This document shows, piece after piece, positions 20,531 to 31,460 of a stretch of DNA of 64,000 nucleotides. The notes beneath the pieces are model-generated. The model made no database searches. It saw nothing but the letters and a program-made list of their open reading frames with translations, and was not told the DNA's origin. The stretch covers positions 4,464,001 through 4,528,000 of the forward strand of contig NZ_AP022584.1 of the NCBI RefSeq assembly GCF_010731675.1. The letters are read 5' to 3'. The translations under genes and the position numbers were made by a program. The first letter of the stretch is position 1. Each line of letters starts with the position of its first letter. The stretch is from Mycobacterium marseillense (lineage in GTDB: Bacteria > Actinomycetota > Actinomycetes > Mycobacteriales > Mycobacteriaceae).

Positions 20531-20542
20531 TAAGCTGACCGA
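20531..20542 (+). promoter_or_regulatory. Leaderless promoter of purB
   Basis: TAAGCT at 20531-20536 is followed by GACCGA and then the GTG of purB. The segment GCTGACCG is shared with the purC promoter at 24862-24869. Confidence 0.6.
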
Positions 20543-21961
20543 GTGAGCATTCCGAACGTGCTGGCTGCCCGGTACGCCAGTGCCGAGATGGTCGCGATCT
20601 GGTCGCCGGAGGCCAAGATCGTCGCGGAGCGGCGGCTGTGGCTCGCGGTGCTGCGCGCGCAGGCGGAGCTCGGCGTCGCAGTTCCCCCCGAAGCGATCGC
20701 CGACTACGAGCGGGTGCTCGAGGACGTCGACCTGGCCTCGATCGCGGACCGTGAGCGCGTCCTGCGTCACGACGTCAAGGCCCGCATCGAGGAATTCAAC
20801 GCGCTGGCCGGTCACGAGCATGTGCACAAAGGCATGACCAGTCGCGACCTGACCGAGAACGTGGAGCAGCTGCAGATCCGGCGTTCGCTGGAGCTGGCCT
20901 TCGCGCACGGTGTGGCGGTTGCGGCGCGGCTCGCCGAGCGGGCCGTCGCCTATCGCGATCTGGTGATGGCCGGACGCAGCCACAATGTCGCCGCGCAGGC
21001 CACCACGCTCGGCAAGCGGTTCGCTTCGGCGGCACAGGAGACGCTGATCGCGTTGACCAGGCTGCGCGAGTTGATCGACCGTTATCCATTGCGCGGCATC
21101 AAGGGACCGATGGGCACGTCGCAGGACATGCTCGACCTGCTCGACGGCGACGCGGCCAAGCTCGCCGAACTCGAGCGCCGCATCGCCCAGTTCTTGGGTT
21201 TCGCAACGGTTTTGACCAGCGTCGGGCAGGTGTATCCGAGATCGCTGGACCACGACGTGATTTCGGCGTTGGTGCAGCTGGGCGCGGGACCGTCGTCGAT
21301 GGCGCACACCATCCGCCTGATGGCTGGCCATGAGCTGGTCACCGAGGGATTCGCGCCGGGTCAGGTGGGCTCCTCGGCGATGCCGCACAAGATGAACACC
21401 CGCAGCTGCGAACGGGTCAACGGCTTGCAGGTGGTGCTGCGTGGCTACGCCTCGATGGCCGCCGAACTGGCGGGGGCGCAGTGGAACGAGGGCGACGTGT
21501 TCTGCTCAGTGGTGCGCCGAGTGGCTTTGCCGGACAGCTTCTTTGCCGTCGACGGGCAAATCGAGACCTTCTTGACGGTGCTCGACGAGTTCGGCGCCTA
21601 TCCGGCGGTGATCGGTCGCGAGCTGGACCGCTATCTGCCGTTCCTGGCCACCACCAAGGTGTTGATCGCCGCGGTGCGTGCCGGCGTGGGACGCGAGGCC
21701 GCGCATCACGTGATCCGCGAACACGCCGTCGCGACGGCGCTGGCCATGCGGGAACGCGGGGCCGAGCCCGACCTGCTGGATCGGTTGGCCGCCGACGAGC
21801 GACTGCCGCTGGACCGGGCAGCCCTGGACGCGGCGCTGGCGGACAAGAAGGCCTTCACGGGTGCCGCCGGTGACCAGGTCGACGAGGTGGCGGCGGCGGT
21901 GGACGCGCTGGTGAGCCGCTACCCGGACGCCGCCAAGTACACCCCGGGCGCGATCCTGTGA
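20543..21961 (+). CDS. purB: Adenylosuccinate lyase
   Basis: 472 residues of the fumarase/aspartase superfamily. It acts twice in purine synthesis, releasing fumarate from SAICAR and from adenylosuccinate. Visible features are [28 protein letters not shown], and the flexible signature loop [13 protein letters not shown]. The start is GTG with a leaderless promoter. The stop overlaps the GTG of cyp126 as GTGA, so a P450 is translationally coupled to a purine gene. It corresponds to Rv0777. Confidence 0.98.
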   Translation: MSIPNVLAARYASAEMVAIWSPEAKIVAERRLWLAVLRAQAELGVAVPPEAIADYERVLEDVDLASIADRERVLRHDVKARIEEFNALAGHEHVHKGMTSRDLTENVEQLQIRRSLELAFAHGVAVAARLAERAVAYRDLVMAGRSHNVAAQATTLGKRFASAAQETLIALTRLRELIDRYPLRGIKGPMGTSQDMLDLLDGDAAKLAELERRIAQFLGFATVLTSVGQVYPRSLDHDVISALVQLGAGPSSMAHTIRLMAGHELVTEGFAPGQVGSSAMPHKMNTRSCERVNGLQVVLRGYASMAAELAGAQWNEGDVFCSVVRRVALPDSFFAVDGQIETFLTVLDEFGAYPAVIGRELDRYLPFLATTKVLIAAVRAGVGREAAHHVIREHAVATALAMRERGAEPDLLDRLAADERLPLDRAALDAALADKKAFTGAAGDQVDEVAAAVDALVSRYPDAAKYTPGAIL

Positions 21962-23214
21962 CCCTGGCCGGCGCGCTCTCGGAGATCGACTTCACCGATC
22001 TCGACAACTTCGCCGACGGATTTCCGCACGACCTGTTCGCCATCCACCGGCGCGAGGCGCCGGTGTACTGGCACCCACCGACCGACAATACCCCGGACGG
22101 CGAGGGCTTCTGGTCGGTCGCCACGTACGCGGAAACGCTTGAGGTTCTCAAGGATCCGGTGACGTACTCGTCGGTCACGGGCGGCGAACGGCCCTACGGC
22201 GGCACCCTGTTACAGGACCTGGCGATCGCCGGGCAGGTGCTCAACATGATGGACGACCCGCGGCATTCACAGATCCGGCGACTGGTCAGCTCCGGGCTGA
22301 CGCCACGGATGATCCGTCTGGTGGAAGACGATCTGCGAAGCCGGGCGCGCCGGCTGCTGGACGCGGTGGTGCCGGGCGAGCCCTTCGACTTCCTGGTCGA
22401 CATCGCCGCCGAGTTGCCGATGCAGATGATCTGCATTCTGCTGGGAGTTCCCGAATCCGAACGGCATTGGTTGTTCGAGGCGATCGAGCCCCAGTTCGAC
22501 TTCGGCGGTTCGCGCAAAGCGTCGCTCTCGCAACTCTCCGTCGAAGAGGCCGGCTCGCGCATGTATGACTACGGCCAACAGTTGATCGCGGCCAAGCGTG
22601 AGAGCCCTACCGACGACATGCTGTCGGTCGTCGCGAACGCCATGCTCGACGACGTGGGCGGGCACGACGCATCGGCCCTCTCCGACCTCGAGCTGTACCT
22701 GTTCTTCAGCCTGCTGTTCAGCGCCGGCGCGGAGACCACGCGTAACGCGGTCGCGGGCGGGTTGCTGGCGCTGGCCCACCACCCGGCGCAGTTGCGTTCT
22801 CTGCGTGGGGATCTCGGAGAGCTGCCTACCGCCGTGGAGGAGATGGTGCGGTGGACCTCGCCCTCGCCCTCGAAGCGGCGCACCGCCACCCGCGACGTCA
22901 CACTGGGCGGCCAACCGATCGAAGCCGGACAGAAGATACAGATCTGGGAGGGCTCGGCGAACCGAGACGCCAACGTGTTCGACAACGCCGACGAGTTCGA
23001 TATCACCCGGAAACCCAATCCACATCTGGGATTCGGTCAGGGTGTGCACTATTGCCTGGGCGCCAACCTGGCCCGGCTGGAGCTGCGGGTGTTGTTCGAG
23101 GAGTTGCTCTCCCGGTTCGGTGCGGTGAAGGTGGTCCGGCCGGTCGAATGGGCCCGCAGCAACCGGCATACCGGCATCCGGCACCTCGTCGTGGAGCTAC
23201 GCGAAGACCAGTGA
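21958..23214 (+). CDS. cyp126: Cytochrome P450 126
   Basis: 418-residue class I P450. The I-helix is [10 protein letters not shown], ExxR is [10 protein letters not shown], and the heme loop is [17 protein letters not shown] with ligand Cys366. Its function is not known. It overlaps purB at the start (GTGA) and the downstream transporter at the end (again GTGA), so the three form one translational chain. It matches Rv0778, which also follows purB in M. tuberculosis. No ferredoxin or reductase is encoded nearby. Confidence 0.94.
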   Translation: MTLAGALSEIDFTDLDNFADGFPHDLFAIHRREAPVYWHPPTDNTPDGEGFWSVATYAETLEVLKDPVTYSSVTGGERPYGGTLLQDLAIAGQVLNMMDDPRHSQIRRLVSSGLTPRMIRLVEDDLRSRARRLLDAVVPGEPFDFLVDIAAELPMQMICILLGVPESERHWLFEAIEPQFDFGGSRKASLSQLSVEEAGSRMYDYGQQLIAAKRESPTDDMLSVVANAMLDDVGGHDASALSDLELYLFFSLLFSAGAETTRNAVAGGLLALAHHPAQLRSLRGDLGELPTAVEEMVRWTSPSPSKRRTATRDVTLGGQPIEAGQKIQIWEGSANRDANVFDNADEFDITRKPNPHLGFGQGVHYCLGANLARLELRVLFEELLSRFGAVKVVRPVEWARSNRHTGIRHLVVELREDQ

Positions 23215-24233
23215 CGATCCGCTACGCAGATATCGAGCCCTCACCCGATGTGTTCGCTGCGGTGATGGCAACGGGCATCTTGTCGATCGGTGCGAAAAAT
23301 CATGGATACCGGTTGATCAGCGACACGATGGGCGTCATCGCCACGTTGGGTCTGGTCTTCCTGGTCGCCCTCGTCGTCGCGAAGGGCTGTGCCACCGGGC
23401 AGAAGCTGCGCTGGGATCTGACCGATCCCGACGTCACCCTGCGGATGATCACCTTCGTGGCCGCGTGTGCGGTGATCGACACGCGCCTGTCGTCGAATGT
23501 GTGGGTGGCGCGGGTGCTCGGTGTGGTCGGGCTCGCCTCCTGGCTGGTGCTGATCCTGCTCAGCACACGAAATATGTTGGCGCACCGCTGGTCCGAGCTG
23601 CGCGACCGTGCCCACGGTGCCTGGCAGCTGGGCAGCGTCGGGACGTCGGGTCTGGCGATCGTGATCGCCGGGCAGGCCCGTCACACCGGTCATCACTGGT
23701 GGCTCGTGGTGGCCGTGGCCGCCTGGGTGGCGGCGCTGTGCATCTACGGACTGATGACCTGGCTGACCATGTGGCGCGTGGTCAACGAGCGACAGGACCG
23801 CGACGGCTTCGAACCGGATACCTGGATCCTGATGGGCGGCATGGCGATTGCGACGCTGGCCGGTGACAACATCCACGCCGTGGCTCCCGCATGGCTCGCC
23901 GGCCCGGTGCGCGTGGTCACCATCGTGACCTGGGTGACCGCCACCCTGTGGATCCCGCCGCTGGTCTACTTCGCGCTGCACCGCATCCGGCGGCATCCGA
24001 ACATGCTTCGATTCGCCGGTGCGTGGTGGGCGTTCGTGTTCCCGCTGGGCATGTACTCCGCGGCGAGTTTTGCCATGGCGCGCGAGATCGGCCAGCGGTT
24101 CCTGTTCACCGTCTCGCTGGTGTTCTTCTGGGATGCGTTGGCCGCCTGGCTCATTGTGGTCTTGGCGGGGCTGCTTTTCCTGTCGCGTGCGCTGCTGTTA
24201 AGCCCCGCGGATCGCGATACCCGCCGCGCGTAG
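23211..24233 (+). CDS. TDT-family (TehA/SLAC1-like) membrane transporter
   Basis: 340 residues with about ten hydrophobic segments. The N-terminal [16 protein letters not shown] and the late [16 protein letters not shown] are characteristic of the tellurite-resistance/dicarboxylate transporter (TDT) family, which includes anion channels. GTG 23211 overlaps the cyp126 stop as GTGA. The open frame upstream only shadows cyp126. The last 36 bases overlap the convergent gene that ends at 24198. I do not remember a gene here in M. tuberculosis, so it looks like an insertion into the purB-cyp126 operon or a loss in that species. Confidence 0.87.
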   Translation: MTIRYADIEPSPDVFAAVMATGILSIGAKNHGYRLISDTMGVIATLGLVFLVALVVAKGCATGQKLRWDLTDPDVTLRMITFVAACAVIDTRLSSNVWVARVLGVVGLASWLVLILLSTRNMLAHRWSELRDRAHGAWQLGSVGTSGLAIVIAGQARHTGHHWWLVVAVAAWVAALCIYGLMTWLTMWRVVNERQDRDGFEPDTWILMGGMAIATLAGDNIHAVAPAWLAGPVRVVTIVTWVTATLWIPPLVYFALHRIRRHPNMLRFAGAWWAFVFPLGMYSAASFAMAREIGQRFLFTVSLVFFWDALAAWLIVVLAGLLFLSRALLLSPADRDTRRA

Positions 24234-24818
24234 CTCGAGCGCGGCCAGGGCCCCGATGGTGCCCGGGTCCTCACGACGCCATCCGCCGACCGGGTCCGCG
24301 CTGACGGCGATCAACTTGCGCGGCGGGCGGTTGGTCAGCGCGCGCAGCGCGAGCAACTGCGCCCCGGCCGGGGTTGCGGCCAATGCGGTCACCGTCAGCT
24401 TGCGCCGAAAGAATCGAACCCGCAGGAATAACCATGGGATCACCGCGACGAGGATCGGGAGCGCCACGACCGCCATCGCCAGCAGCACCGCGAGCCAGCT
24501 CGCCGCGCTGTCCAGATCGTGGCCCGCGGCCGCGACGTCCAGTGCGGCCTGGCTGGCGGAGTTGAGCGGCTTGCTGACCGTGTCGCCGACCACCGGGATG
24601 TGCTGGGCGCCGTGCCCGGCGGACGCGAGGTTGCCGGCGATGCCGTCCGCGCCGCTCTCGACCTGCCGGCCGGCGTCGGCGATGGTCGCGATGGCGTCGT
24701 ACACCGCCAGGCCGACAAGAAGCCAGAGCGCCGTCCACACGACGATGGCGAAGTCGCTGAACAGCTGGGCGGCCAGCCGGCCTGGCCTGGTGGAGTAGGG
24801 CAGAAACCGCGGTGTCAT
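24198..24818 (-). CDS. Conserved membrane protein of unknown function
   Basis: 206 residues. One membrane segment lies near residues 24-42 (FAIVVWTALWLLVGLAVYD). An Ala/Gly-rich, probably external region follows, and then a second hydrophobic stretch (WLAVLLAMAVVALPILVAVI) with an adjacent basic RVRFFRRK. The C-terminus is cytoplasmic by the positive-inside rule. No enzymatic motif is visible. It matches the position of Rv0779c, between cyp126 and purC and on the opposite strand. Its 3' end overlaps the transporter gene by 36 bases. Confidence 0.8.
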   Translation of the reverse strand: MTPRFLPYSTRPGRLAAQLFSDFAIVVWTALWLLVGLAVYDAIATIADAGRQVESGADGIAGNLASAGHGAQHIPVVGDTVSKPLNSASQAALDVAAAGHDLDSAASWLAVLLAMAVVALPILVAVIPWLFLRVRFFRRKLTVTALAATPAGAQLLALRALTNRPPRKLIAVSADPVGGWRREDPGTIGALAALELRAAGIAIRGA

Positions 24819-24858
24819 AGCCCCGATCCCAGCACAAGCCGCGTCGTCAGGTGCCCGA

Positions 24859-24870
24859 TAGGCTGACCGG
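24859..24870 (+). promoter_or_regulatory. Leaderless promoter of purC
   Basis: TAGGCT at 24859-24864 is followed by GACCGG and then ATG 24871. It is nearly identical to the purB arrangement. Confidence 0.6.
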
Positions 24871-25773
24871 ATGCCTGCACTGTCCGACTACCAGCATCTG
24901 GCCAGCGGCAAGGTCCGTGAGCTGTATCGCGTCGACGACGAACACCTCCTACTGGTCGCCACCGACCGCATCTCGGCGTACGACTTCGTCCTGGACAGCA
25001 CCATCCCGGACAAGGGCCGCATCCTGACGGCGATGAGCGTCTTCTTCTTCGGTCTCATCTCGGAGCTTGCCCAAGTGCCGAACCATTTGGCCGGGTCCCC
25101 GGACGACCCGCGCATCCCCGACGAGGTGCTGGGGCGGGCGCTGGTGGTGCGGCAGCTGGAGATGCTGCCGGTCGAATGCGTGGCGCGCGGTTACCTGACT
25201 GGCTCGGGGCTTCTGGACTACCAGGCGACCGGCAAGGTCTGCGGCATCACCTTGCCGCCGGGACTGGTCGAAGCCAGCCGGTTCGCCGAACCGCTGTTCA
25301 CTCCGGCGACCAAAGCCGCGCTGGGGGACCACGACGAAAACGTCTCGTTTGCCCGGGTGATCGAGATGGTGGGCGGGGTGCGCGCCAACCAGCTGCGCGA
25401 TCGCACCTTGCAGATTTACGTTCAGGCCGCCGACCATGCGCTGCGGAAAGGGATCATCATCGCCGACACCAAGTTCGAATTCGGCACCGACCGCGACGGC
25501 AACCTGCTGCTCGCCGACGAGGTCTTCACCCCCGATTCGTCACGGTACTGGCCGGCCGCCGAGTACCAAGTCGGCGTCGTCCAGAACAGCTTCGACAAAC
25601 AATTTGTCCGCAACTGGCTCACCGGCCCCGAGTCCGGCTGGGACCGCCACGGCACGCAACCCCCGCCGCCCCTCCCGCACGACATCATCGAGGCGACTCG
25701 CGGCCGCTATATCGATGCCTACGAACGTATTTCCGGCCTGAGCTTCGGCGACTGGATCGGCCCCGCCGCATGA
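24871..25773 (+). CDS. purC: Phosphoribosylaminoimidazole-succinocarboxamide synthase
   Basis: 300-residue SAICAR synthetase (CAIR + aspartate + ATP). It shows [26 protein letters not shown] (split motif GKVRELY and DRISAYD), [12 protein letters not shown], and IADTKFEFG with the following [12 protein letters not shown]. These are the family's ATP and substrate sites. The start is ATG with a leaderless promoter. Its stop overlaps the next start as ATGA, so an oligopeptidase is coupled to it, as in M. tuberculosis (Rv0780-0781). Confidence 0.98.
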   Translation: MPALSDYQHLASGKVRELYRVDDEHLLLVATDRISAYDFVLDSTIPDKGRILTAMSVFFFGLISELAQVPNHLAGSPDDPRIPDEVLGRALVVRQLEMLPVECVARGYLTGSGLLDYQATGKVCGITLPPGLVEASRFAEPLFTPATKAALGDHDENVSFARVIEMVGGVRANQLRDRTLQIYVQAADHALRKGIIIADTKFEFGTDRDGNLLLADEVFTPDSSRYWPAAEYQVGVVQNSFDKQFVRNWLTGPESGWDRHGTQPPPPLPHDIIEATRGRYIDAYERISGLSFGDWIGPAA

Positions 25774-27905
25774 GCGAGCCGAACCTTGCCGGGCCCGTGC
25801 CACCCGTGGCCAAGCGGGTGGACAGCCGGCGCGAGCACCACGGCGACGTCTTCGTCGACCCCTACGAGTGGCTGCGCGAAAAGACGCACCCCGACGTCAT
25901 CGCCTACCTCGAGGCGGAAAACAGCTACGTCGATGAGATGACCGCGCACCTCGAGCCGTTGCGGCAACAGATCTTCGACGAGATCAAGGCGCGCACCAAG
26001 GAAACCGACCTGTCGGTGCCGACGCGGCAGGGCCGGTGGTGGTATTACGCCCGCACGTTCGAGGGCAAGCAGTATCGGGTCCAGTGCCGTTGCCCAGTCG
26101 GCGATCCCGACGACTGGGACCCGCCGACCCTGGACGAGAACACCGACATTCCCGGCGAACAAGTCTTGCTCGATTCGAACGTCGAAGCCGAGGGCCACGA
26201 ATTCTTCTCCCTGGGCGCCGCAACCGTCAGCCTCGACGGAAACCTCCTGGCGTACTCTGTCGACACGCTTGGTGATGAGCGCTATACGTTGCGGTTCAAG
26301 GATTTACGCACCGGCGATCTGTATCCGGACGAAATCGCCGACATCGGGGCGGGTGCGACTTGGGCCGCCGACAACCGCACCGTGTACTACCTCACCCTGG
26401 ATGCGGCCCATCGCCCCGACAAGGTGTGGCGGTATCGGGTGGGCTCCGGCGAGGAATCGGAGCTGGTCTATCACGAAGCCGACGAAAAGTTCTGGCTGGG
26501 CGTGGGGCTCACCCGCAGCGAGGCCTACGTCTTCATCGCCTCGGGTTCCTCGATCACGTCCGAATTCCGCTACGCCGACGCCGCCGATCCGCGGGGAGAG
26601 TTCACCGTCGTGCTACCGCGGCGCGAAGGTGTCGAGTATTCGGTCGAGCATGCGGTCGTCGGTGGGCAGGACCGGTTCTTGATCCTGCACAACGACGGCG
26701 CGGTCAACTTCACGCTGACCGAGGCGCCGGTCGACGATCCCACCCAGCAGCGCACGCTGATCCCGCACCGCGACGATGTCCGCCTCGACGGCGTGGACGC
26801 CTTCGCCGCGCACCTCGTGGTCAGCTATCGGCGCGAGGCGCTGCCGCGGCTTCAGCTGTGGCGCATCAACTCCGACGGCACATATGCCGAACCCGAAGAG
26901 GTTTCGTTCGACTCCGAACTGATGTCGGCCGGTCCGGCCGGCAACCCGAATTGGGATGCACCCAGGCTGCGGATCCGGGCGGGGTCGCTCGTCATCCCGG
27001 CGCGGGTCTACGACATCGACTTCGTCACCGGCGAACGCACCCTGCTGCGCGAGCAGCCCGTGCTCGGCGATTACCGTCCGCAAGACTACGTCGAGCGTCG
27101 CGACTGGGCGGTCGCCGAGGACGGCGCCCGGATCCCGGTCTCGGTCGTGCACCGTGCGGGGATCGAATTGCCGGCGCCGGCACTGGTTTACGGCTACGGC
27201 GCCTACGAGATCTGCACCGATCCGAGTTTTTCCATCGCCCGGTTGTCGCTCTTGGATCGGGGAATGGTGTTCGCGATCGCCCACGTCCGCGGCGGCGGTG
27301 AGATGGGCCGGCTGTGGTATGAGCACGGCAAGCTGTTGAACAAGAAGAACACGTTCACCGACTTCGTCGCGGTGGCAAGGCATTTGGTGGATTCCGGAAT
27401 GACTCGCCCGCACCAGCTCGTGGCACTGGGGGGCAGTGCCGGCGGTCTGCTGATGGGAGCGGTGGCCAACCTTGCGCCGGAGCTTTTTGCCGGGATCCTC
27501 GCGCAGGTTCCGTTCGTCGACCCGTTGACCACCATCTTGGATCCCTCGTTGCCGCTGACCGTCACCGAATGGGACGAATGGGGAAACCCGCTGGCGGACA
27601 AGGAGGTCTACTCCTACATGAAGTCCTATTCCCCGTATGAGAACGTCGAGGCCAAGCGATACCCGGCGATCCTGGCGATGACGTCGATCAACGACACGCG
27701 GGTCTACTACGTGGAACCCGCGAAATGGGTTGCCGCGCTGCGGCACGTCAACGCGAACGGCAGCCCGGTCCTGTTGAAGACCCAGATGAACGCCGGACAC
27801 GGCGGCGTCAGCGGCCGCTACAAGGGGTGGGAGGAAGCGGCGTTCCAGTATGCGTGGCTGTTAGCCACCGCCGACGGCGAGCGTCACGGCGGCGGGGCAC
27901 GCTAG
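25770..27905 (+). CDS. ptrB: Oligopeptidase B (protease II), intact
   Basis: 711 residues of the S9A prolyl-oligopeptidase family: an N-terminal beta-propeller (about 75-430) and a C-terminal alpha/beta hydrolase domain. The catalytic serine is Ser556 in GGSAGG. The Asp is probably in INDTRVYY and the His in NAGHGG. The enzyme cleaves short peptides after basic residues in the cytoplasm. ATG 25770 overlaps the purC stop. The upstream open frame only shadows purC. As I recall, in M. tuberculosis this gene is split into ptrBa and ptrBb by a frameshift; here one continuous frame spans the whole family length. Confidence 0.95.
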   Translation: MSEPNLAGPVPPVAKRVDSRREHHGDVFVDPYEWLREKTHPDVIAYLEAENSYVDEMTAHLEPLRQQIFDEIKARTKETDLSVPTRQGRWWYYARTFEGKQYRVQCRCPVGDPDDWDPPTLDENTDIPGEQVLLDSNVEAEGHEFFSLGAATVSLDGNLLAYSVDTLGDERYTLRFKDLRTGDLYPDEIADIGAGATWAADNRTVYYLTLDAAHRPDKVWRYRVGSGEESELVYHEADEKFWLGVGLTRSEAYVFIASGSSITSEFRYADAADPRGEFTVVLPRREGVEYSVEHAVVGGQDRFLILHNDGAVNFTLTEAPVDDPTQQRTLIPHRDDVRLDGVDAFAAHLVVSYRREALPRLQLWRINSDGTYAEPEEVSFDSELMSAGPAGNPNWDAPRLRIRAGSLVIPARVYDIDFVTGERTLLREQPVLGDYRPQDYVERRDWAVAEDGARIPVSVVHRAGIELPAPALVYGYGAYEICTDPSFSIARLSLLDRGMVFAIAHVRGGGEMGRLWYEHGKLLNKKNTFTDFVAVARHLVDSGMTRPHQLVALGGSAGGLLMGAVANLAPELFAGILAQVPFVDPLTTILDPSLPLTVTEWDEWGNPLADKEVYSYMKSYSPYENVEAKRYPAILAMTSINDTRVYYVEPAKWVAALRHVNANGSPVLLKTQMNAGHGGVSGRYKGWEEAAFQYAWLLATADGERHGGGAR

Positions 27906-27918
27906 TTCAACGACAACC

Positions 27919-27930
27919 CACGGGCCCGTG
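27919..27930. terminator. Short palindrome between convergent ptrB and MFS genes
   Basis: CACGGGCCCGTG is a perfect 12-base palindrome in the 28-base gap between two convergent stops. It could act as a small terminator or simply be GC-rich spacer. It has no loop and no T-tract. Confidence 0.3.
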
Positions 27931-27933
27931 CGA

Positions 27934-29541
27934 CTAATCCTCGACAGGTGGGGTCGTCAGCTTCCGGGGCAGGAACGAGGCCGGGATGATGGTGAACGCC
28001 ACCAACACGACCGCCAGCACGAATACCGTCGTATAGGCGTGCGCCAGGTGGTGTGACACGTGGCTGGCCAGATCGGGCGTCATCGTCTGTCCCGGGAGGG
28101 CCGAGGGGTCGACGCCCCGCTTGCCGGCGCCCGGGCGCACCCCGGCCATTTCGTTCGCCGCCATCAGGGCCTCGTTGCGGTTGAACTGATTGGTCAGGAT
28201 CACCGCCAGGAGGGAGGCCCCGATCGACCCGCCCACCTGCTGATTCACGGTGATCAAGGTCGTCCCGCGGGCCACCTGGCGCGGCGTCAGCGACTGCATG
28301 AGCGCCGCGGACAGTGGCGTGGTGGTCAAGCCGGCACCGAGGCCCATGATCGCGAGCCCGGACACCAAGACCGGCGAGTACTCGGCCTGCGTGGCGACGC
28401 CGTAGGTGAACACGCCCAGACCCGCCGCCATCAGGGGCAGACCGATCAGCACGATGTTGCCGGGACCGTGTTTGTCCATGAAGGCCCCGCCGATCGGCAT
28501 GGTCAACACGGCACCGATCCCGATCGGCAGCATGTGCAGCCCGGACTGCATCGGCGTCTCGTGGCTGAAGATCTGAAAGTAACTCGGGACCAGCAGGCCG
28601 ACGCCGACCGAGGCGGCCCCGAACACCAGCATCGTCACGTTGACCTGGGTCACCACGGGGTTGCGGAAAAGCCGCAGGTCGATGAGCGGGTGATCGGTGC
28701 GATGCCAGGCATGCACGATGAACGCGGCGATCAATGCCAGGCCGAGCAGTGCCGGCCCCAGCACGTAGGGGTCGGTGATCGTGTGCCGACCCGGAATGGA
28801 GCACACCCCGCACAGGAAGATCGCCACGCCCGGGGAGAGCAGCAGCGCCCCGGTGATGTCGAGCGCCTCCGATGGGGCGGGGCGATCTTTAGCGAACATG
28901 ACCGCCGCCAGCGCGAATGCGGTCAGTCCGATCGGCACGTTGATCAGGAAGATCCATTTCCAGCCGTAGGCACCGATCAGCCAGCCCCCGAGGATGGGCC
29001 CGCCGATGGGGCCGAGAAGGATCGGGATTCCGCCCACCGCCATGAGGCGACCGACCCGTTTGGGTCCGGCCTCACGCGTCAAGATGACAAAGCTGAGCGG
29101 CAACAGCATGCCGCCGCCCACCCCTTGCACCACCCGAAACAGAATGAGCAGCAGAATGTTTGGCGCGACCGCGCACAGCAGCGACCCGAGCGTGAAGATC
29201 AGGACTGACCCCATGAACAGGCGTTTGGTGCCGAACCGGTCCGCCGCCCATCCGGTGATCGGGATCACGGTCGCAAACGCGAGCATGTAGCCGGCGATGG
29301 TCCAGGAGACAATGGCCTGAGTCGAGCCGAACTGCTCGATGAAGGTCCGCTGCGCGACGGCGACGACGGTGCTGTCCAGGACGGCCATGATGCAGGCCAG
29401 GCCGCAGACACCCGCGATCCGGAACAGGGCTGCGTCGAGTTTGTCCGGGTAGTCGTCCGGATGCCGCGTTGGTCCCGGGGCGGTGGGCAACGGGACGGTG
29501 GAAGATGCGGAACGGGTGTTCTCCATGGCGCCGCTGAGCAT
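27934..29541 (-). CDS. MFS drug-efflux pump, DHA2 (EmrB/QacA) type, copy 1
   Basis: 535 residues with 14 predicted membrane helices. Motif A is GWAADRFGTKRLFMG, and the antiporter motif is in LGPIGGPILGGWLI. VVQGVGGGMLLPLSF lies between them. Such proteins export hydrophobic or cationic compounds using the proton gradient. The start is ATG 29541 (MLSGAM) because the downstream paralogue begins with the matching MLSNAM; an alternative is ATG 29526. It is close in sequence to copy 2, which lies 141 bases upstream on the same strand. One of the two corresponds to Rv0783c. Confidence 0.93.
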   Translation of the reverse strand: MLSGAMENTRSASSTVPLPTAPGPTRHPDDYPDKLDAALFRIAGVCGLACIMAVLDSTVVAVAQRTFIEQFGSTQAIVSWTIAGYMLAFATVIPITGWAADRFGTKRLFMGSVLIFTLGSLLCAVAPNILLLILFRVVQGVGGGMLLPLSFVILTREAGPKRVGRLMAVGGIPILLGPIGGPILGGWLIGAYGWKWIFLINVPIGLTAFALAAVMFAKDRPAPSEALDITGALLLSPGVAIFLCGVCSIPGRHTITDPYVLGPALLGLALIAAFIVHAWHRTDHPLIDLRLFRNPVVTQVNVTMLVFGAASVGVGLLVPSYFQIFSHETPMQSGLHMLPIGIGAVLTMPIGGAFMDKHGPGNIVLIGLPLMAAGLGVFTYGVATQAEYSPVLVSGLAIMGLGAGLTTTPLSAALMQSLTPRQVARGTTLITVNQQVGGSIGASLLAVILTNQFNRNEALMAANEMAGVRPGAGKRGVDPSALPGQTMTPDLASHVSHHLAHAYTTVFVLAVVLVAFTIIPASFLPRKLTTPPVED

Positions 29542-29682
29542 ATCTATACGGCTAGCCGTGCTGAGGCGTTTTTACGCGTATTCGCGGCTATTCCCATCCG
29601 TGTAATTCGTGCCGCGCAGAAGCGGCGCGGACGGCCGTTAAAGCGATAAATCGGCGCGATGTCGTCGAGCAGGAGCAATGTA

Positions 29683-31302
29683 TTATTCGCCGGCAGTTTC
29701 GCTTGCCGGCTTTTTCGGCAAAAAAGACGCCGGAATGACTGTGAAAACCACCAGCACGACGGCAATCACGAATACCGCGGTATACGCGTGGGAAAGATCG
29801 TGCACCACATTCGCCCAAAAGCCCGGGACGAGGGCCTGCTGGGGTATTGCGGATTGGTCCACCGGCACGCCGTCGACGGCCGCTCTCTGGTGCAGGGCAG
29901 CAACCTTATTTGCCGCGACGACATTTTGGCTCCGATTGAACTGATTGGTCAGGATCATCGACATCAGCGCGGTCCCCATCGAGCCGCCCACCTGATGGCT
30001 GACGCTCATCAAGGTCGTCCCCCGGGCGATCTGGTGCGGGGCCAGCGCCTGCACCGCCGCGACGGACAACGGCATCATCGTGCAGCCCATGCCCAGGCCC
30101 GTGACCGCCAGCGCCACCAGCAGCACAGGTAGATAGTGGGCCTGCCTGGCCACCCCGAACGCGAACGCTCCCAGACCGGCCGTGATCAGCGCGATGCCGA
30201 CCAGCACGATTTTGCCCGGCCCCTGCCGGTCGACCAGCGGCCCGGTCAGCCGCATGGTCAGCATGGCGCCGAGGCCCTGGGGGATCAGGTGCACGCCCGC
30301 CTGCATCGGCGTCTGGTGCAGCACCTGCTGGAAGTAGCTGGGAAGCAGCAGGCCGGCGCCGAAAAAGGCGGTCGCGAAGACCAGCATCGTCACGTTGGCG
30401 TGGGTCAGCACCGGATTGCGAAACAACCGCAGATCTATCAGCGGGTGATCGACGTGACGCCAGGCGTGCGCGACGAACCCCGCGATCAGTGCCAGCCCGA
30501 TCGTCGCCGGGATCACCACGTGGCGGTCGGCCACGGTGCCGCGGCCCGGGATGGACGACACCGCGAACAGGAACATGGCCAGGCCGGGCGAGAGCAGCAG
30601 CACGCCCACGGCGTCGAACGTTTCCGACCGGGCCGGACGATCCCGGGGGAACACGATCGCCGCGAGGACAACGGTGAGCACTCCGATCGGCAGGTTGATC
30701 AGGAAGATCCACCGCCAGCTCGACGTGTCGATCAGCCAACCGCCCAGGATCGGCCCACCGATCGGGGCGAGCAGCATCGGGATGCTCAGGATCGACATCA
30801 AACGCCCGAGCCGCCCGGGGCCGGCCTCACGGGTCAAGATCATGAATCCCAACGGCAACAGCATGCCGCCGCCGACACCTTGCACCACCCGAAAGATGAT
30901 GAGCTGCAGGATGTTTGCGGCAATCGCGCACAGCAGGGAGCCCAGCATGAAGGCCAGCACGGAGCCCATGAAGAGCCGCTTGGTGCCGAACCGGTCGGCG
31001 GCCCAGCCGGTTATCGGGATCACGGTCGCCAGGGCGAGCGTGTAGCCGGTCATCGTCCACGCCACGACCGCCTGAGAGGACGCGAACTGGTCGATAAACG
31101 TGCGCTGCGCGACGCTGACCACCGTGACATCCAGGATCGCCATCACCGTGGCCAAGATGCACACGCCGGAGATCCGCAACAGCGCGGCGTTCAACTTGTC
31201 GGGATACTCCCGTTCGTCGGCGTCCGACTGCCCGGCGGTGGCTTGGGGCAGCGGCCCTTTGGCCGCTGCGTAGGAGGCCTCGTCCATGGCGTTGCTTAGC
31301 AT
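29683..31302 (-). CDS. MFS drug-efflux pump, DHA2 (EmrB/QacA) type, copy 2
   Basis: 539 residues with 14 predicted helices. It shares long identical blocks with copy 1, including GWAADRFGTKRLFMGSV, RVVQGVGGGMLLPL, IGGPILGGWLI and DHPLIDLRLFRNPV. The frame is open to 31536, but ATG 31302 (MLSNAM) matches the N-terminus of copy 1 and gives a length of 539, close to the 540 I recall for Rv0783c. Tandem duplication is the simplest explanation. The N-terminal tail differs between copies, which may reflect divergence after duplication. The 141-base gap between the copies could carry a second promoter. Confidence 0.92.
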   Translation of the reverse strand: MLSNAMDEASYAAAKGPLPQATAGQSDADEREYPDKLNAALLRISGVCILATVMAILDVTVVSVAQRTFIDQFASSQAVVAWTMTGYTLALATVIPITGWAADRFGTKRLFMGSVLAFMLGSLLCAIAANILQLIIFRVVQGVGGGMLLPLGFMILTREAGPGRLGRLMSILSIPMLLAPIGGPILGGWLIDTSSWRWIFLINLPIGVLTVVLAAIVFPRDRPARSETFDAVGVLLLSPGLAMFLFAVSSIPGRGTVADRHVVIPATIGLALIAGFVAHAWRHVDHPLIDLRLFRNPVLTHANVTMLVFATAFFGAGLLLPSYFQQVLHQTPMQAGVHLIPQGLGAMLTMRLTGPLVDRQGPGKIVLVGIALITAGLGAFAFGVARQAHYLPVLLVALAVTGLGMGCTMMPLSVAAVQALAPHQIARGTTLMSVSHQVGGSMGTALMSMILTNQFNRSQNVVAANKVAALHQRAAVDGVPVDQSAIPQQALVPGFWANVVHDLSHAYTAVFVIAVVLVVFTVIPASFLPKKPASETAGE

Positions 31303-31460
31303 ATCGAACAGATCGTGTCCCCCCGCGGCGGCGGCCGTTTGCTGGACCGCCCCGATATGCCGGTCGCCCAAATCAGTTATCTCGCTTGGGTGAGCGCATA
31401 TACGCCTGCTGTCTGCGTGTCCTTCACCGTTTCGACACGTGCGGTCGGCAAACTGCTGGT

